Assembly: GCA_964007475.1 (NCBI GenBank)
Contig: OZ023273.1
Coordinates: 76,173,737-76,237,736 of the forward strand
Source of the DNA: Hybos culiciformis
Taxonomy: Eukaryota; Arthropoda; Insecta; Diptera; Hybotidae
Direction: 5' to 3'
DNA length: 64,000 bases
This document shows, in pieces, positions 9,429 to 20,736 of the stretch. The position numbers were made by a program, and so were the translations under genes. Below the pieces are notes generated by a model, which did no database searches, was not told where the DNA came from, and saw nothing but the letters and a program-made list of their open reading frames with translations. The stretch's first letter is position 1, and every line of letters starts with the position of its first letter.

Positions 9429-12400
9429 TGTTATGAATTTAAGGAGGAATTGTTTGAATGGAGGATAACAAATTTCTAGCACCACTTTGGGTGTTATTTG
9501 TTATGAAATTATTTAATAAAAATCTAATAATTTTAAAATAACAAAAGTTACAATTAAAATTTACGGGGGAAGGTTTAAAAATCTGAAGTTGCATAAATAA
9601 ATATGCGAGTTCTGATAGAATTCCAGAGTTTTATTATAAAAATTTTATAATAAAATATGGCGAAGGTAGAGGCTAATGAAATAGCTCTACCAGCCGAATT
9701 TATTCTGGTGCCGAGTCCACTGCCTGACATCCTGGTTCATAGGCCTGGTCTAAGCTCGTCGATGGGTGGGTACTTGGCAGTGAACACCAGAGGGTTCATA
9801 ACAAAGTTTCGGATGTCTTTGATAAAAAAAAGAGAAAAAAAATTATCAAGAGTGGGAAGGTGGAAGTGATAGTAAATTCCGTCTATTTACTATCTTTCCC
9901 ACCTGACAACTTACAGAGAGGGATATTTTGAAAACCCCAACCAATTCAAAAAAAAAATAAATTTAGCCTAAATGACTACGACGTCATTCTTCGGCTCGTG
10001 GCTTCTGCCACCTATAGCCGGATCTTCACACTAGCATTTCTATTATTTTAAAAGACCTGAAAAATAAACTTCCTTATCTAATCAAAGGCATTATTTTTTT
10101 TTTTTTTAATTTTATTACAAAAACAAAATACAAAATTAATTTACTTTTTTTAAAAAAAAAATTATTAGATCTTAAATTACATTTTTTTTTTTTTTTTTAT
10201 TTTAGAAAATTTCTATAATTAATCAGTTTGTTCTTTACATGGTTGATCTATTTTATAAAAAAAATTCTTTTATTTTTGATAATTCAAATTTCAAATTTTG
10301 CATAATTTCATACATAAAGATTATTTTTGAATATCACCTATATAATTCAGGTGTATTAATTACAATAGCTCCTTTTTAAACATATATATATATAAATTTT
10401 CTATTGATCCTTAGTAGGATATATCATATATGTATATAAATATATACTTAGATATTTATATTAATTATTTTTGTTACAAATATTAATTTGTTTATTGCAT
10501 AATCTGCATGAGATATATGTATAAAAAAAAATTTGTTTTATTGTGTTGATTTCGACAGGAGTTTTCTACGTTGTAATATGCAATTTGTCTTTTTTGTTGA
10601 TAATCAATAATTTGAATATCGTTCTTAGACGATCAATATTAGGAACATGTCTTTATTTGTTGACAATGAACAATTTGAATATCTCTTAGACGATTAACAT
10701 TTGAATAGGTCTTTTCTTTTTTGTTGACAATCAACAATTTGAATATCAAAAAATCATGAAAATAAAATAATTTATAAAAATAATTAGTATTAAGTTCTAT
10801 GTTTTGACCGATCGATCTTTTTATTTTTGTCATGAAAACATTTTGGTTTTTTATCAAATTAAAAATAAATTTTATTTCAAAATTACATTTCTTCTATTTA
10901 AAAAAAATTGTTATTATTTTTTTTTTTTGTAAAAATATGTTGAATTCTACAAGGGATAACTTACGAGATTTTTGAATTTAATTCCTTAGAATCTCGAATT
11001 TAGAGTAAGCAAAATTTATTTTAAACTTGCTTAAAAAAATTTATGTAGTTCTTTTTTTTTTTTTTTGAAAAATTATTTAGGATTTATTCAAAATAAATAA
11101 AAATCCGTGGTTTTTTAAAATTTAAATTTCTTTTTTTGAAAGATTATATAATATATTATTTATAATTATATAATATGATTAACTTAATTTTCAAGTTTTA
11201 AATTTTTACGGCAAAATGAAAACCGTATTGGAATTTTGGAGAATTTAAATTTTACAATTAGATTTCTTTTCCATTAACCATTTTCTTCTTAAAATTTTTA
11301 TAGTATTATTTTTATAGTCGTATAATATTTATAGTACGTTCAGTAAGTACAGATTTTCTAAGCTGTGGAATTTCCTTTCCTTTCAAATCCTACGATTAGG
11401 AAAGCTACTACATTTCATTTTAAAATCATATACATTAAAAAAATTTTATGTGAGCATGTTTAAATGTTATTGTATTTGTTGTATTTGAGATTTTGAAGAT
11501 TCATTTGTAATATTTATTAATAATAAAAAAAACGAACAATTTACTTTTTAGTTAAGACCTTGTCTCACTTCAACATGAATTACTGCTTCCTATTCAGTAG
11601 TGATTTAACGGTAAAAAGTATTTTTATCCGAAATTAGTGAATGAATTTGTATTTAAAAATTATTTGATATCTTGAAACTAATGAAGATATCGAAAATTTT
11701 TATTTAATTTTGCATAATTGATTAAAAAAATTCATGATAAAGGAAATGAGAATAGTTATGTAGTAAATAGTGAACAAGAATTCGGTATCAACATTTTATA
11801 GTATATGTGTTAACTAAATTTGGTAAAATAAGGAATGTTATGGGAAATTATAAAATTTTGCAGAAGTAGTATTACTGAACGATTTTTTTGCAAGATTTTT
11901 CTTTATTTATCAGATTGTATCGTTCACAAAGTATTGATTTTCTTAATTTAAGAATTTTTTCTTAAATATGGAAAATGCGTAATTACTGAACTGACTAATA
12001 TTATTATTAAAAGATTTGTAAAATCTTTTGAAATTTTAATTTTAAAATTACTTTAAATTATTTTGATTAGAAGAATTTATAAAAAAAAATTTATTTAAAA
12101 GTGTCTTAGTTTTAATTTTCGAATGAAAAAAAAAGAAATATAATTTTATTTATTTTATTTTTTTTTTTATTTTTATTTTTAAATTGTAAAAAATATGAAA
12201 TTCAAAATAAAATTTATGTTTGTTAAAAATTTTTTTTTGTAGGTTTTCATGACAAAAAGAAATTAAAAAGATCGGTAGAAGGAAGGAAAGGAAATTTATA
12301 AAAGGTAAAAAAATCAACCGATCAAAGTAGCGATCTATGGTCATTTTCGCTTATCTTGGTCTAACCGGAGCACGCACGTTAGGGTTAGAACCAAGGAATG

Positions 12401-13229
12401 CCATAGACGTTTACTTATGTGCGTCGGTGCATCCGATTCCATGTCCAAATCTAAAGCCACTCGTAAGCTGACTTGAAATTTAGCATTGAATTGGATGACC
12501 CGAGCACATCACCACATTGGTCAGGGTCTGGATTTCCGTCCTCCATGGTGAATCTAGACCAACACATTTTGCTGGCCTCAGATTCTCCATAGAAGCAGGA
12601 GATCCAGGTGGCGATCGGTTAGTTCTAGCTTTGGATTCTTGGATAGATCCAAGAATCCTCCACTAGAAGCAGGCTTGCGGTTTTGTACCAGAAGGAGTGG
12701 TCAAACTACTCCCTTCTGATACCAACCTGGCTGGTGCTATCATCCCAAGCTAGTGAAATAAATTTCACATAGTTTCGGATGATGAGCTCCAGCACCTAAA
12801 GACAAAGAGGAAAAAAAAGATTGGGAGTTATCCAATCTTGGTCAGTGCATATCACTGAGCCATGACTAGACAACTCCGGTCATGTAAGGTTTTCTTACCT
12901 TTTTTGTTGACAATCAACAATTTGAATATGAAACTAAATTTAGAATTTACCAAGTTTATATACTTTTTCGGTAATTAAATTCCAAAAACAATTTCATATA
13001 AAAATTGTTGATACGTTTATGACACATAAAGGTAAAAATTTGCTAATTAGGCATTTTTTATATGTTATTGATTCTATATGAACTACTTTTGTTTATTTGT
13101 TTTTTTTTTTTTTTTTTTGTAAAAAAGTTCATATGGAATCAATTCATTTTTCTTACAAGTGCAATATGCACTTTCTTAAAAAAATTGATTTTTACATTTT
13201 ATAGTATTTCTTAAACCTTCACCGCAACA
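9429..13229. mobile_element. TE-D: 3.8 kb non-coding TG...CA insertion with TSD ATTT
   Basis: The insertion starts TGTTATGAATTT, ends CACCGCAACA, and is flanked by ATTT (9425-9428 and 13230-13233). Unit 1 and the forward copy have the uninterrupted site, so the 4-bp duplication is certain. TG...CA ends with a 4-bp duplication suggest an LTR element or a very long solo LTR, but I found no internal copy of either end and no coding sequence. Inside are an inverted repeat (about 10800-10890 against 12190-12285), four copies of a palindromic motif (see the entry at 10590), and a GC-richer 0.5 kb stretch at 12340-12890. The family is unknown. Confidence 0.75.
10590..12932. repeat. four dispersed copies of a palindromic TTGTTGACAATCAACAA motif
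   Basis: Copies lie near 10594, 10657, 10719 and 12904, each followed by TTTGAATAT. The core TTGTTGAYAATCAACAA is nearly self-complementary. Three copies are clustered and one is 2.2 kb away, all inside TE-D. They could be binding sites for a dimeric protein, but no function can be shown. Confidence 0.6.
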
Positions 13230-13233
13230 ATTT

Positions 13234-13773
13234 TTGGTCTGTATCGCTGTCTTTTTCCGAATCCGAGTCACTTTCTATAGAAATATGGAGGTTTTCTATT
13301 GTTTTCGAACTTTGTGGCTTTTCTACCGTAGATATATCTTCTGTAAAATAATTATCCTTTGGTAGAAAAAAATTCTTCGGGATAGAATTAGCTTTCTCTG
13401 ATGAATTAGAACTATCGGAATAATTTTCTATTTCTGAATCGAAACCGGTTTCATATACTAATTTTTCAGCTGAAATAGTTTGTCCAAGAGCTGGTAAATT
13501 TTTTTGATATTCCGGACAGCTGTATCTTAGTAAACGGAAAGAATCGAAAATCTTATGTCTTACTTTTGTAAATACTTCTTTTGTTTCTAAGGGATGTGGG
13601 GCGTAATGAAGCCTCAATATTGTTGACAGTTTATTAAATAACGTAATAAGTTCTTTAATTTGTCTAAGTTGCGGTCTCGTGTTGGTAATTTGTTTATAAC
13701 TTATTTGAGTATGTATTTTATTGATTATAGCAATGTCACTGGACAGATTACTGTAAATTTCGGTCCATGACAT
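13234..13773 (-). pseudogene. gag: TE-A gag 5' part, unit 2 (interrupted by TE-D)
   Basis: The N-terminal part of Gag starts at the ATG at 13773 (MSWTEIY). It matches unit 1 up to the acidic Ser-rich segment, where TE-D interrupts. The read-through frame into TE-D stops almost at once. It lacks one Ile codon-sized change relative to unit 1 near 13500. This is the 5' half of the gene whose 3' half lies at 8529-9424. Confidence 0.85.
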
Positions 13774-14421
13774 AATCAATAAAATAAGTCATTTTTGCCG
13801 CGAACTTAGAGGTTATGGAGGAAGTTATTTAGTAAACTCGTAATAATAATTAGTGAATCAAGGATAAAAAAAAATTTTTTTTTTTTATATATTTTATTTT
13901 TATATATATATAAAATTTTTATATTGTTATATATATATTTTTTTTTTGTTAAGATAAAATCAATCGTGAATCAAAGAAAAAATATTTTTTTTTTTTTTTT
14001 TATTAGAAAGTGAAAACTTTCATAATAAACATATACAAGGACATTTAAGTTTACTTATAAACTAAATATTTGAAGAAATATGTTTTTAATCTTCAGTCAA
14101 TATGATAATATTTTTCGATGGATTTAAAGGAGATTATCTTTAAGCCATGAAAATGTAATAATATAGAAAAATAATTTTATGGATTTAAAGAAAATAAAGA
14201 GATATGATAATAATGTTTCAATGTAATATATAAAATTATAATATAATAAAATATAATGTAGTATAATAATATAATATAATAAAATATAATGTAATATAGT
14301 AATATAATATAGCAATAAGTTTGTTTACCTAAATCTTAAAAAATTTTGTCGGATAAGATGATTTTATCGATTGATAAGTATATCTTAAGAGAGCAATTTA
14401 TACTTATGATTGTGGATTATC

Positions 14422-14622
14422 CTAATAAGAGGTTGGGATTTCAATAGAACGGCTCAATTGTGCCATGGTATATCCTCTATTGAAATATTTAGATTTTATT
14501 TTATTAGAATGGTTTTTAAATATTTTCATAAGGATAAACGTAATTAATACCAAAAAGATAACGAAAATTGATATATAAACCGATGGAGGGATTGTTATTG
14601 GAAAAGGCCTTATAATCATCAT
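14422..14622 (-). CDS. small membrane-protein ORF upstream of gag, inverted copy 2
   Basis: Same 66-codon product as at 6204-6404 and 18176-18376, with one membrane segment and a basic tail. It lies against the joint with the forward LTR (14643), as in unit 1. Confidence 0.4.
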   Translation of the reverse strand: MMIIRPFPITIPPSVYISIFVIFLVLITFILMKIFKNHSNKIKSKYFNRGYTMAQLSRSIEIPTSY

Positions 14623-14642
14623 TATAATAGCATCATTATAAT

Positions 14643-15176
14643 AGCACTTAACGTGCAAATTGTTTATCGGTTTGGAAATATACAAAAATGTCAATTTAAC
14701 ATTTTTGTATATTTCAAAACTAATATTTTATATTCAATTCTTTTTAGAATAAACAAAAATGTCAATTTAACATTTTTGTTTATTTTAATAAAGAATAATA
14801 AAATAAACGATACTCAAGTTACAATTTTAAAATAATTATCAAAGTGTTAATTATGCACTTTGATAATTATTTAAAATTGCTCCCGCCCATTCCCAATTTT
14901 GATTGGTTAAATTACTAAATCAAAATTGTGGAATGTAATTTGAAATTCCCTTTTAAACCTCAGAAAATTAAAATTAAGATTCTCATTGTAAAATCTAAAC
15001 TCGAAAAATAAAGAACAAAAAAAAAGAAATTAAGTCGCGGTTTTATTTATATTCGAAAAAGGTAAAAGTATTGCTAAATATAAAAAGTAGAAAAAAGTGA
15101 AAGTAAAAATATTGGTAAAAAAAATATAAAATAAGAGAAAAATAAAAGTACGAAGAAAGGAACTAAAAGTATAACA
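14643..15176 (+). repeat. TE-A LTR, unit 3 (5' LTR of the forward element), first ~107 bp missing
   Basis: Matches the distal 535 bp of the 3' LTR and ends TATAACA. As the 5' LTR of the forward element it lacks the U3 start, and its truncation point is the same as at 6425. The forward element therefore has no complete 5' LTR and no 5' target duplication to pair with the ATAC that follows the 3' LTR. Confidence 0.85.
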
Positions 15177-15191
15177 TGGCGATCCTGCCAA
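15177..15191 (+). promoter_or_regulatory. tRNA primer-binding site, TE-A unit 3
   Basis: TGGCGATCCTGCC directly follows the LTR end, identical to unit 2. It marks where minus-strand DNA synthesis of the forward element would start. Confidence 0.75.
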
Positions 15192-15599
15192 TTTTTAAAT
15201 AAAAAAAAAAATAATATAAAAATAAAATTAAATAAATTTTGAAAAATAAAAAATTTTTGAAAAGGAATAAATTTTGAAAAATTAAAAAAAAAATAAATAA
15301 ATTTTGTTTTAAGAAATCAAATAAATAAAAATAATTGAAAATTAAAAAAAAAAATTGGAAATAAAATAAATAAAAATAATTAAAAAAAAAAAAGGGATAT
15401 AAAATGAAAAAAGATTTGATTTTTTATAAAAATTTAAAACAAAAATGTCTCGATTTGCCGCAATTTTCAGATAATTCTGTTTGTTTTTCTGAAATTATTT
15501 TTTTTTAAGTTGGAGTCAATACATTTTTTCACACCTAAAGTATTTATAAAAGGGGCTCAAAATTACCAAACAAACCAAAGGTTTATAAAATTTAAATTG

Positions 15600-15842
15600 A
15601 TGAAAATTAAATTTAAAACAGCATCAATAAATTTTAAAAATTATGTGAGTATCGCTTTTACTCTAAGCTTTAACCACCCTGGAATTAAATTTATGAGACG
15701 AAATCATATGAGAATTATTAGAATCAGTTTAATAAAAAAAAAATTCTTGTTGGGCACTAAAATAAATTCAACATACCCTATTCCGACGGCAAATCCAAAA
15801 AAAAGAAAAATATTTCTTCGACGACAAATCAAAAATAAATAA
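15600..15842 (+). CDS. leader ORF of TE-A, copy 3 (hypothetical basic protein)
   Basis: Third copy of the leader ORF, 80 codons from the ATG at 15600; the frame is open a little further upstream but has no ATG there. The product is basic with a Lys/Arg-rich tail. This copy belongs to the element with pol, so it is the one most likely to matter if the ORF is real. Confidence 0.3.
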   Translation: MKIKFKTASINFKNYVSIAFTLSFNHPGIKFMRRNHMRIIRISLIKKKFLLGTKINSTYPIPTANPKKRKIFLRRQIKNK

Positions 15843-16470
15843 AATAAATTTTTACCGACGTAATAAACAAAATTTTGCAATAATAAATAAATAATTATGA
15901 AAACGCAATAAAATAAATAAATTTTTTACAAATGTGCAATAAAATAAATAAAGAACAAATTAAAATAAGTTTTCTTTTAAATCCTAAAAATAATCCTTTT
16001 TCCAAAAAAAAAATTAAAGAGAAAAAAAAATAAATAATAAATAAATAATAAAAATAACTAAAGTGCAATATTTTAAAAATAAAAAAAAAAAAAAAAATAA
16101 TATATATACAAGTGCAATTTTGTAAATTTAAAAATAAATGATTTTTAGTGCAATAAATTAATAAATTACAAAAAAAAAAAAAAAAATACTTTTAAATCTA
16201 AAAAGTGATGCAACATAAAATAATCTCAATAAAATGAAATAAATTAATAAATATTAAAAACAATAAATGTGATGCAATAGGTAAGACTTAAATTTTTTAA
16301 ATAAATTAATAAACTATTATTTTTAAAATAAATAAACAAAATTAAAAAAAAAAACAATTAAATTTAAACCCTTTTTTTCAAAAAAAAAAATTAATAATAC
16401 ATCTTACTACTGAAAAGTAGTTAGACAAGCCTTTTTAAATAAATTTTCCCCATTTCCAGCGAATTTATAA

Positions 16471-16502
16471 TTGGCGTGGCCTCGCCCGAAGGTCCACGCC
16501 AA
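16471..16502 (+). promoter_or_regulatory. leader hairpin (9-bp perfect stem)
   Basis: TTGGCGTGG pairs perfectly with CCACGCCAA across a 14-nt C/G-rich loop. The left arm plus the first loop bases (GGCGTGGCC) are where both chimeric units leave the leader and enter inverted gag/pol. A weaker second copy follows at 16790-16821. It could be an RNA packaging, dimerisation or translation element; only the structure is seen. Confidence 0.65.
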
Positions 16503-16789
16503 TTTTTTTTTTGGGGTTCCTCAAAACAAAACATCAAAAAAAAAAATTGGAAGCTTGAAAATTTTTTTTAAAAAAAAAGCCTAAAATATATTTTTTTGAA
16601 TAAAATTTCATCTTAAAACTAACGATAAAAAAAACTGAAATGGGTGAAAATCTTATAAATACAAAAATGTTTTTTTTTAAATAAATAACAAAAAATTAAT
16701 AACATATATATATCCAACATAATAATATAACAATATTTTACAATATAATAAATAATATATTTTAAATAAAACATATATACAATAAAATC

Positions 16790-16821
16790 TGGCGTGGCCT
16801 CGCACTAATATCCACGACGAT
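16790..16821 (+). promoter_or_regulatory. second, degenerate copy of the leader hairpin
   Basis: TGGCGTGGCCTCGC is repeated 319 bp after the first hairpin, with a less perfect right arm (TCCACGACGA). Duplication of the motif suggests that it matters to the element, but the partner arm has decayed or differs. Confidence 0.5.
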
Positions 16822-17397
16822 TTTTTTTTACAATAAAAACTTAGTTTGTTTTTTCAAAAAAAAAAAAAAAAAGAAATATAATAATATATTTATAATAAAT
16901 AAACACAATTGAATCACCTTTTATTGCACAAAATTTTCAAAATATCCTATTGCACACATCAAAAAAAAAATTTTTTAATAATAAAATTTTAAAATTAAAA
17001 ATTTTTCAAAAAAAAAAATTATAAAAGATAATAATAAAAATAAAACATCTACAATAACAACAATAACAATAGCATCAATATAATCAAGGACTAAGAACAA
17101 CAAGAACAACAACAACATCAACATCAACATCATTAACAGCAAAGAAAATAACAAGAATAACAACAAAGGATATTACAAGAACATTAAAGATATGTATCTT
17201 ATTTTTTTTAAAATTTTATATAATTTTTTATGATGAAATATCTTCAGATTGATCGAATAATTTTATTTTAAATATCCTTTTATTCTCAATTTTGAAATAA
17301 TTTTGATATATTAATCTCTTCTTTAGATTTTTTTTTTGAAAAAAAAAATATATATATGAATTTCTTTTACATTATTTGTCCTATATATGTTATATAA

Positions 17398-17529
17398 ATG
17401 GGTAGTGGAGAACCTAAACAAAAAGCTCCCTCTAATACGGGCACTGTTATCAATAGAGTCCTTTCCGTCCGAAATAACTACCTTACTTTATATTATTGCA
17501 GGCATAGCAATATTAGCTGTAGCATATAA
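17398..17529 (+). pseudogene. small N-myristoylation/membrane ORF, frameshifted
   Basis: An ATG at 17398 opens MGSGEPKQ..., a typical N-myristoylation-like start, for 43 codons. From about 17470 the +1 frame instead reads a hydrophobic segment and basic end (LLYIIAGIAILAVAYKIYKK, stop at 17544). The natural product was probably one small protein with a lipid-modified N-terminus and a membrane segment, now split by a 1-nt shift. Small pre-gag ORFs of this style occur in some insect Ty3/gypsy elements. A TTGCAG acceptor-like sequence lies at the shift, so splicing is an alternative. Confidence 0.4.
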
Positions 17530-18106
17530 AATCTATAAAAAATAAATATAAATATTTAAGTAGAAGCGTAGGCTCCCTTAACGCAATTTAATTATATTTT
17601 TATTAAACAATACTTTCACTTTAATTTTGATCTCTTCAAAATACGTCTAATATTTTTTTATTGAGCTATAAGTTTTGTCTTATTTTGACATAAAACTTCC
17701 CTCATACTTAACGTTTCTTTTAAAGAAAATACTTCTTATTTTAATGTTAATTTAATCCTTGAAAACATATAAAATCCTTTTTTATTTTTATATTGATCCT
17801 ATATAAAATTTCGTCCGAATTAAAATCCTTTTCGGCAAAATAAAAATTTTTTATAACGGTCTAACTTTGCTTACCTAAATAACATAATTCGTTTAAAAGG
17901 ATACAAAGCTATCAAAACAAAAAAAAAAAAACATATAATTTTTTTTCTTATCCTTATATTTAAAGAAAAACGTTTTTTTTTTATATTAAATTGGAATCGT
18001 TCGCCATATTTGGATATAAAATTAAGATATTTATTATTTTATGAATTTTTGGAACTTCATTACATTTAATTAACACGTCACAACGCCAGAGGATATTTGG
18101 TATTTT

Positions 18107-18376
18107 ATGAATTTTTTTAAAAAATCCTATTGTTCGGACGGTTATAAATTCAATTTTGTATATAATCTTATTATAATGATGATTATAAGGCCTTTTCCAA
18201 TAACAATCCCTCCATCGGTTTATATATCAATTTTCGTTATCTTTTTGGTATTAATTACGTTTATCCTTATGAAAATATTTAAAAACCATTCTAATAAAAT
18301 AAAATCTAAATATTTCAATAGAGGATATACCATGGCACAATTGAGCCGTTCTATTGAAATCCCAACCTCTTATTAG
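18107..18376 (+). CDS. small membrane-protein ORF upstream of gag, forward copy
   Basis: An 89-codon ORF; the part shared with the inverted copies starts at the ATG at 18176. After a short Pro-rich stretch there is one membrane segment (YISIFVIFLVLITFILM), then a Lys/Asn-rich basic region and a polar tail (AQLSRSIEIPTSY). It lies about 0.7 kb before gag. All three copies keep the same frame, although they are too similar to prove selection. The role is unknown; a membrane-targeting accessory protein is one possibility. Confidence 0.45.
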   Translation: MNFFKKSYCSDGYKFNFVYNLIIMMIIRPFPITIPPSVYISIFVIFLVLITFILMKIFKNHSNKIKSKYFNRGYTMAQLSRSIEIPTSY

Positions 18377-19050
18377 GATAATCCACAATCATAAGTATAA
18401 ATTGCTCTCTTAAGATATACTTATCAATCGATAAAATCATCTTATCCGACAAAATTTTTTAAGATTTAGGTAAACAAACTTATTGCTATATTATATTACT
18501 ATATTACATTATATTTTATTATATTATATTATTATACTACATTATATTTTATTATATTATAATTTTATATATTACATTGAAACATTATTATCATATCTCT
18601 TTATATTATTATATTCAAGATTTAAAGGTAATTTTCTTTAAATCCATCAAATTATTTTTCTATATTATTACATTTTCATGGCTTAAAGATAATCTCCTTT
18701 AAATCCATCGAAAAATATTATCATATTGACTGAAGATTAAAAACATATTTCTTCAAATATTTAGTTTATAAGTAAACTTAAATGTCCTTGTATATGTTTA
18801 TTATGAAAGTTTTCACTTTCTAATAAAAAAAAAAAAAATATTTTTTCTCTTGATTCACGATTGATTTTATCTTAACAAAAAAAAAATATATATATAACAA
18901 TATAAAAATTTTATATATATATAAAAATAAAATATATAAAAAAAAAAATTTTTTTTTTATCCTTGATTCACTAATTATTATTACGAGTTTACTAAATAAC
19001 TTCCTCCATAACCTCTAAGTTCGCGGGAAAAATGACTTATTTTATTGATT

Positions 19051-20677
19051 ATGTCATGGACCGAAATTTACAGTAATCTGTCCAGTGACATTGCTATAAT
19101 CAATAAAATACATACTCAAATAAGTTATAAACAAATTACCAACACGAGACCGCAACTTAGACAAATTAGAGAACTTATTACGTTATTTAATAAACTGTCA
19201 ACAATATTGAGGATTTATTACGCCCCACATCCCTTAGAAACAAAAGAAGTATTTACAAAAGTAAGACATAAGATTTTCGATTCTTTCCGTTTACTAAGAT
19301 ACAGCTGCCCGGAATATCAAAAAATTTTACCACCTCTTGGACAAACTATTTCAGCTGAAAAATTAGTATAAGAAACCGGTTTCGATTCAGAATTCATCAG
19401 AGAAAGCTAATTCTATCCCGAAGAATTTTTTTCTACCAAAGGATAATTATTTTACAGAAGATATATCTACGGTAGAAAAGCCACAAAGTTCCAAAACAAT
19501 AGAAAACCTCCATATTTCTATAGAAAGTGACTCGGATTCGGAAAAAGACAGCGATACAGACCAAAAATCCACCTTACAAAACTCACCCGGTCGCATACCA
19601 ACACCTAGAATAAACCCGACCCCACCGAATCAAGCTCTAGATCTTACAATGGACGCATCAACCTTTCTATCTTTAGCTGCAAAACTGATCCCATCCTTCA
19701 ATGGTAATCCATCAAACCTACAATCCTTTTTAGATGCGATAACCTTGACCAATATCCAAGTAGGAGAGCATGTCGCTCTGCTTGTAGCCTTGATAAAAAC
19801 GAAATTAGAAGGAAATTGTCGGAACCTGATAACCAACGAAAACACGGTTCAAGCTATAATAGATCGGTTAAGAACACAAATAAAAGGAGATTTTACGGAT
19901 CTCGTTACCGCTAAAATCTTAAACTTAAAACAAAACGGCAAATCCGCGAACCAATACTCTAAAGAATTGACCGAACTAGCGAAAAATTTAGAAAATTCCT
20001 TCATATCTGAAGGAGTTCCAGTAGATTTAGCCCAAAAATATGCGACAAAATCCACCTTAAAGTCCATTATTCATAACGCTTCGAACGACTCCATAAAACT
20101 TATTATGCAGTCCGGCAACTTCAATTCAGTTGACGAAGCAATGGCTAAATTCGTTAGTGTTAGCGCGGATCTGGCCCCTTCTAGTTCAATAACTTTTGTT
20201 TCTCGTAATAATAATAATAATAATAATAACAGCTATAACAATTCTAATCGCTCAAATAATAACGGTAGACAAAACGTGAACAACCGTCCCTCAAATATGT
20301 CAAGAAATCCGAATCAGAATCGGAGTAATTTCCGAAATTTTCAGAATAATCGGAACAATTTTAATAATACTAGGAATAATTTTAACAATAATCATCCCCC
20401 TAACAGGAATTTCGAGAACAGAAATTATGTAAATGGAAATTTCGAGAATCGAAATAATAATAATAGAAATTTTAATAATTATGGAAATAATAATTATGGT
20501 AATAATAATTATGGCAATAATAATTACCAAAACAACTATAACCCTAATTTTAGAAATAACAATTTGCCGAATCGAAATTTCCAACAAAGAAATTTCAACG
20601 TAAGAAACTGTAATCTTGAAATTCCTGAACAGGGAAACGAAGAAGGTCCCCATGCCCATCAAATGGTGGACCATTAA
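19051..20677 (+). pseudogene. gag: TE-A Gag, forward copy (broken)
   Basis: Gag of the only TE-A copy in the window with pol. The ATG at 19051 starts the same N-terminus as the inverted copies. A TAT-to-TAA change at about 19369 stops it after residue ~106. A 26-bp deletion near 19396, relative to unit 1, then shifts the frame. From 19649 (MDAST) the capsid-like region and tail are open to 20677. The tail is Asn/Tyr/Arg-rich (NNYGNN repeats) and has no CCHC knuckle. The pol frame overlaps the end in the -1 frame, so Gag-Pol would be made by -1 frameshifting. Confidence 0.9.
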
Positions 20678-20736
20678 TCTCAAATGTCTTTCACTTTAAT
20701 CTTAATTTAACGAGTTATATCAACCTCAAAACGGAA

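Larger units (their letters stand above)
8261..14642 (-). mobile_element. Inverted gag plus 5' region of TE-A, unit 2
   Basis: On the minus strand this is TE-A from the small membrane ORF (14422-14622) through gag to the first bases of pol (near 8265, equivalent to 20749 in the forward copy). TE-D (9429-13229) splits it in gag. Relative to unit 1 it lacks the 2740-5976 transposon and also misses a short AT-rich piece near 14190. The left joint shares the bases CGCCC between the leader and the inverted pol start. Confidence 0.85.
15192..19050 (+). mobile_element. Long 5' leader of forward TE-A
   Basis: This 3.9 kb leader lies between the primer site and gag. Its first 1.3 kb is the A-rich segment also seen in units 1 and 2. 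Then come two GGCGTGG hairpins (16471 and 16790), an A/T-rich stretch, two short membrane-protein ORFs (17398-17529 and 18107-18376), and an AT-repeat region (18480-18600) whose inverted counterparts lie at 6000-6100 and 14210-14310. The length is unusual for this element class and leaves room for RNA structure or small ORFs. Confidence 0.75.

Noticed and set aside
20300..20683. 127-codon ORF rich in Ile opposite the gag tail
   Set aside because: It is the complement of AAT-rich Asn codons of gag, as are similar ORFs at 41578-41790 and 41804-41989 (another frame).
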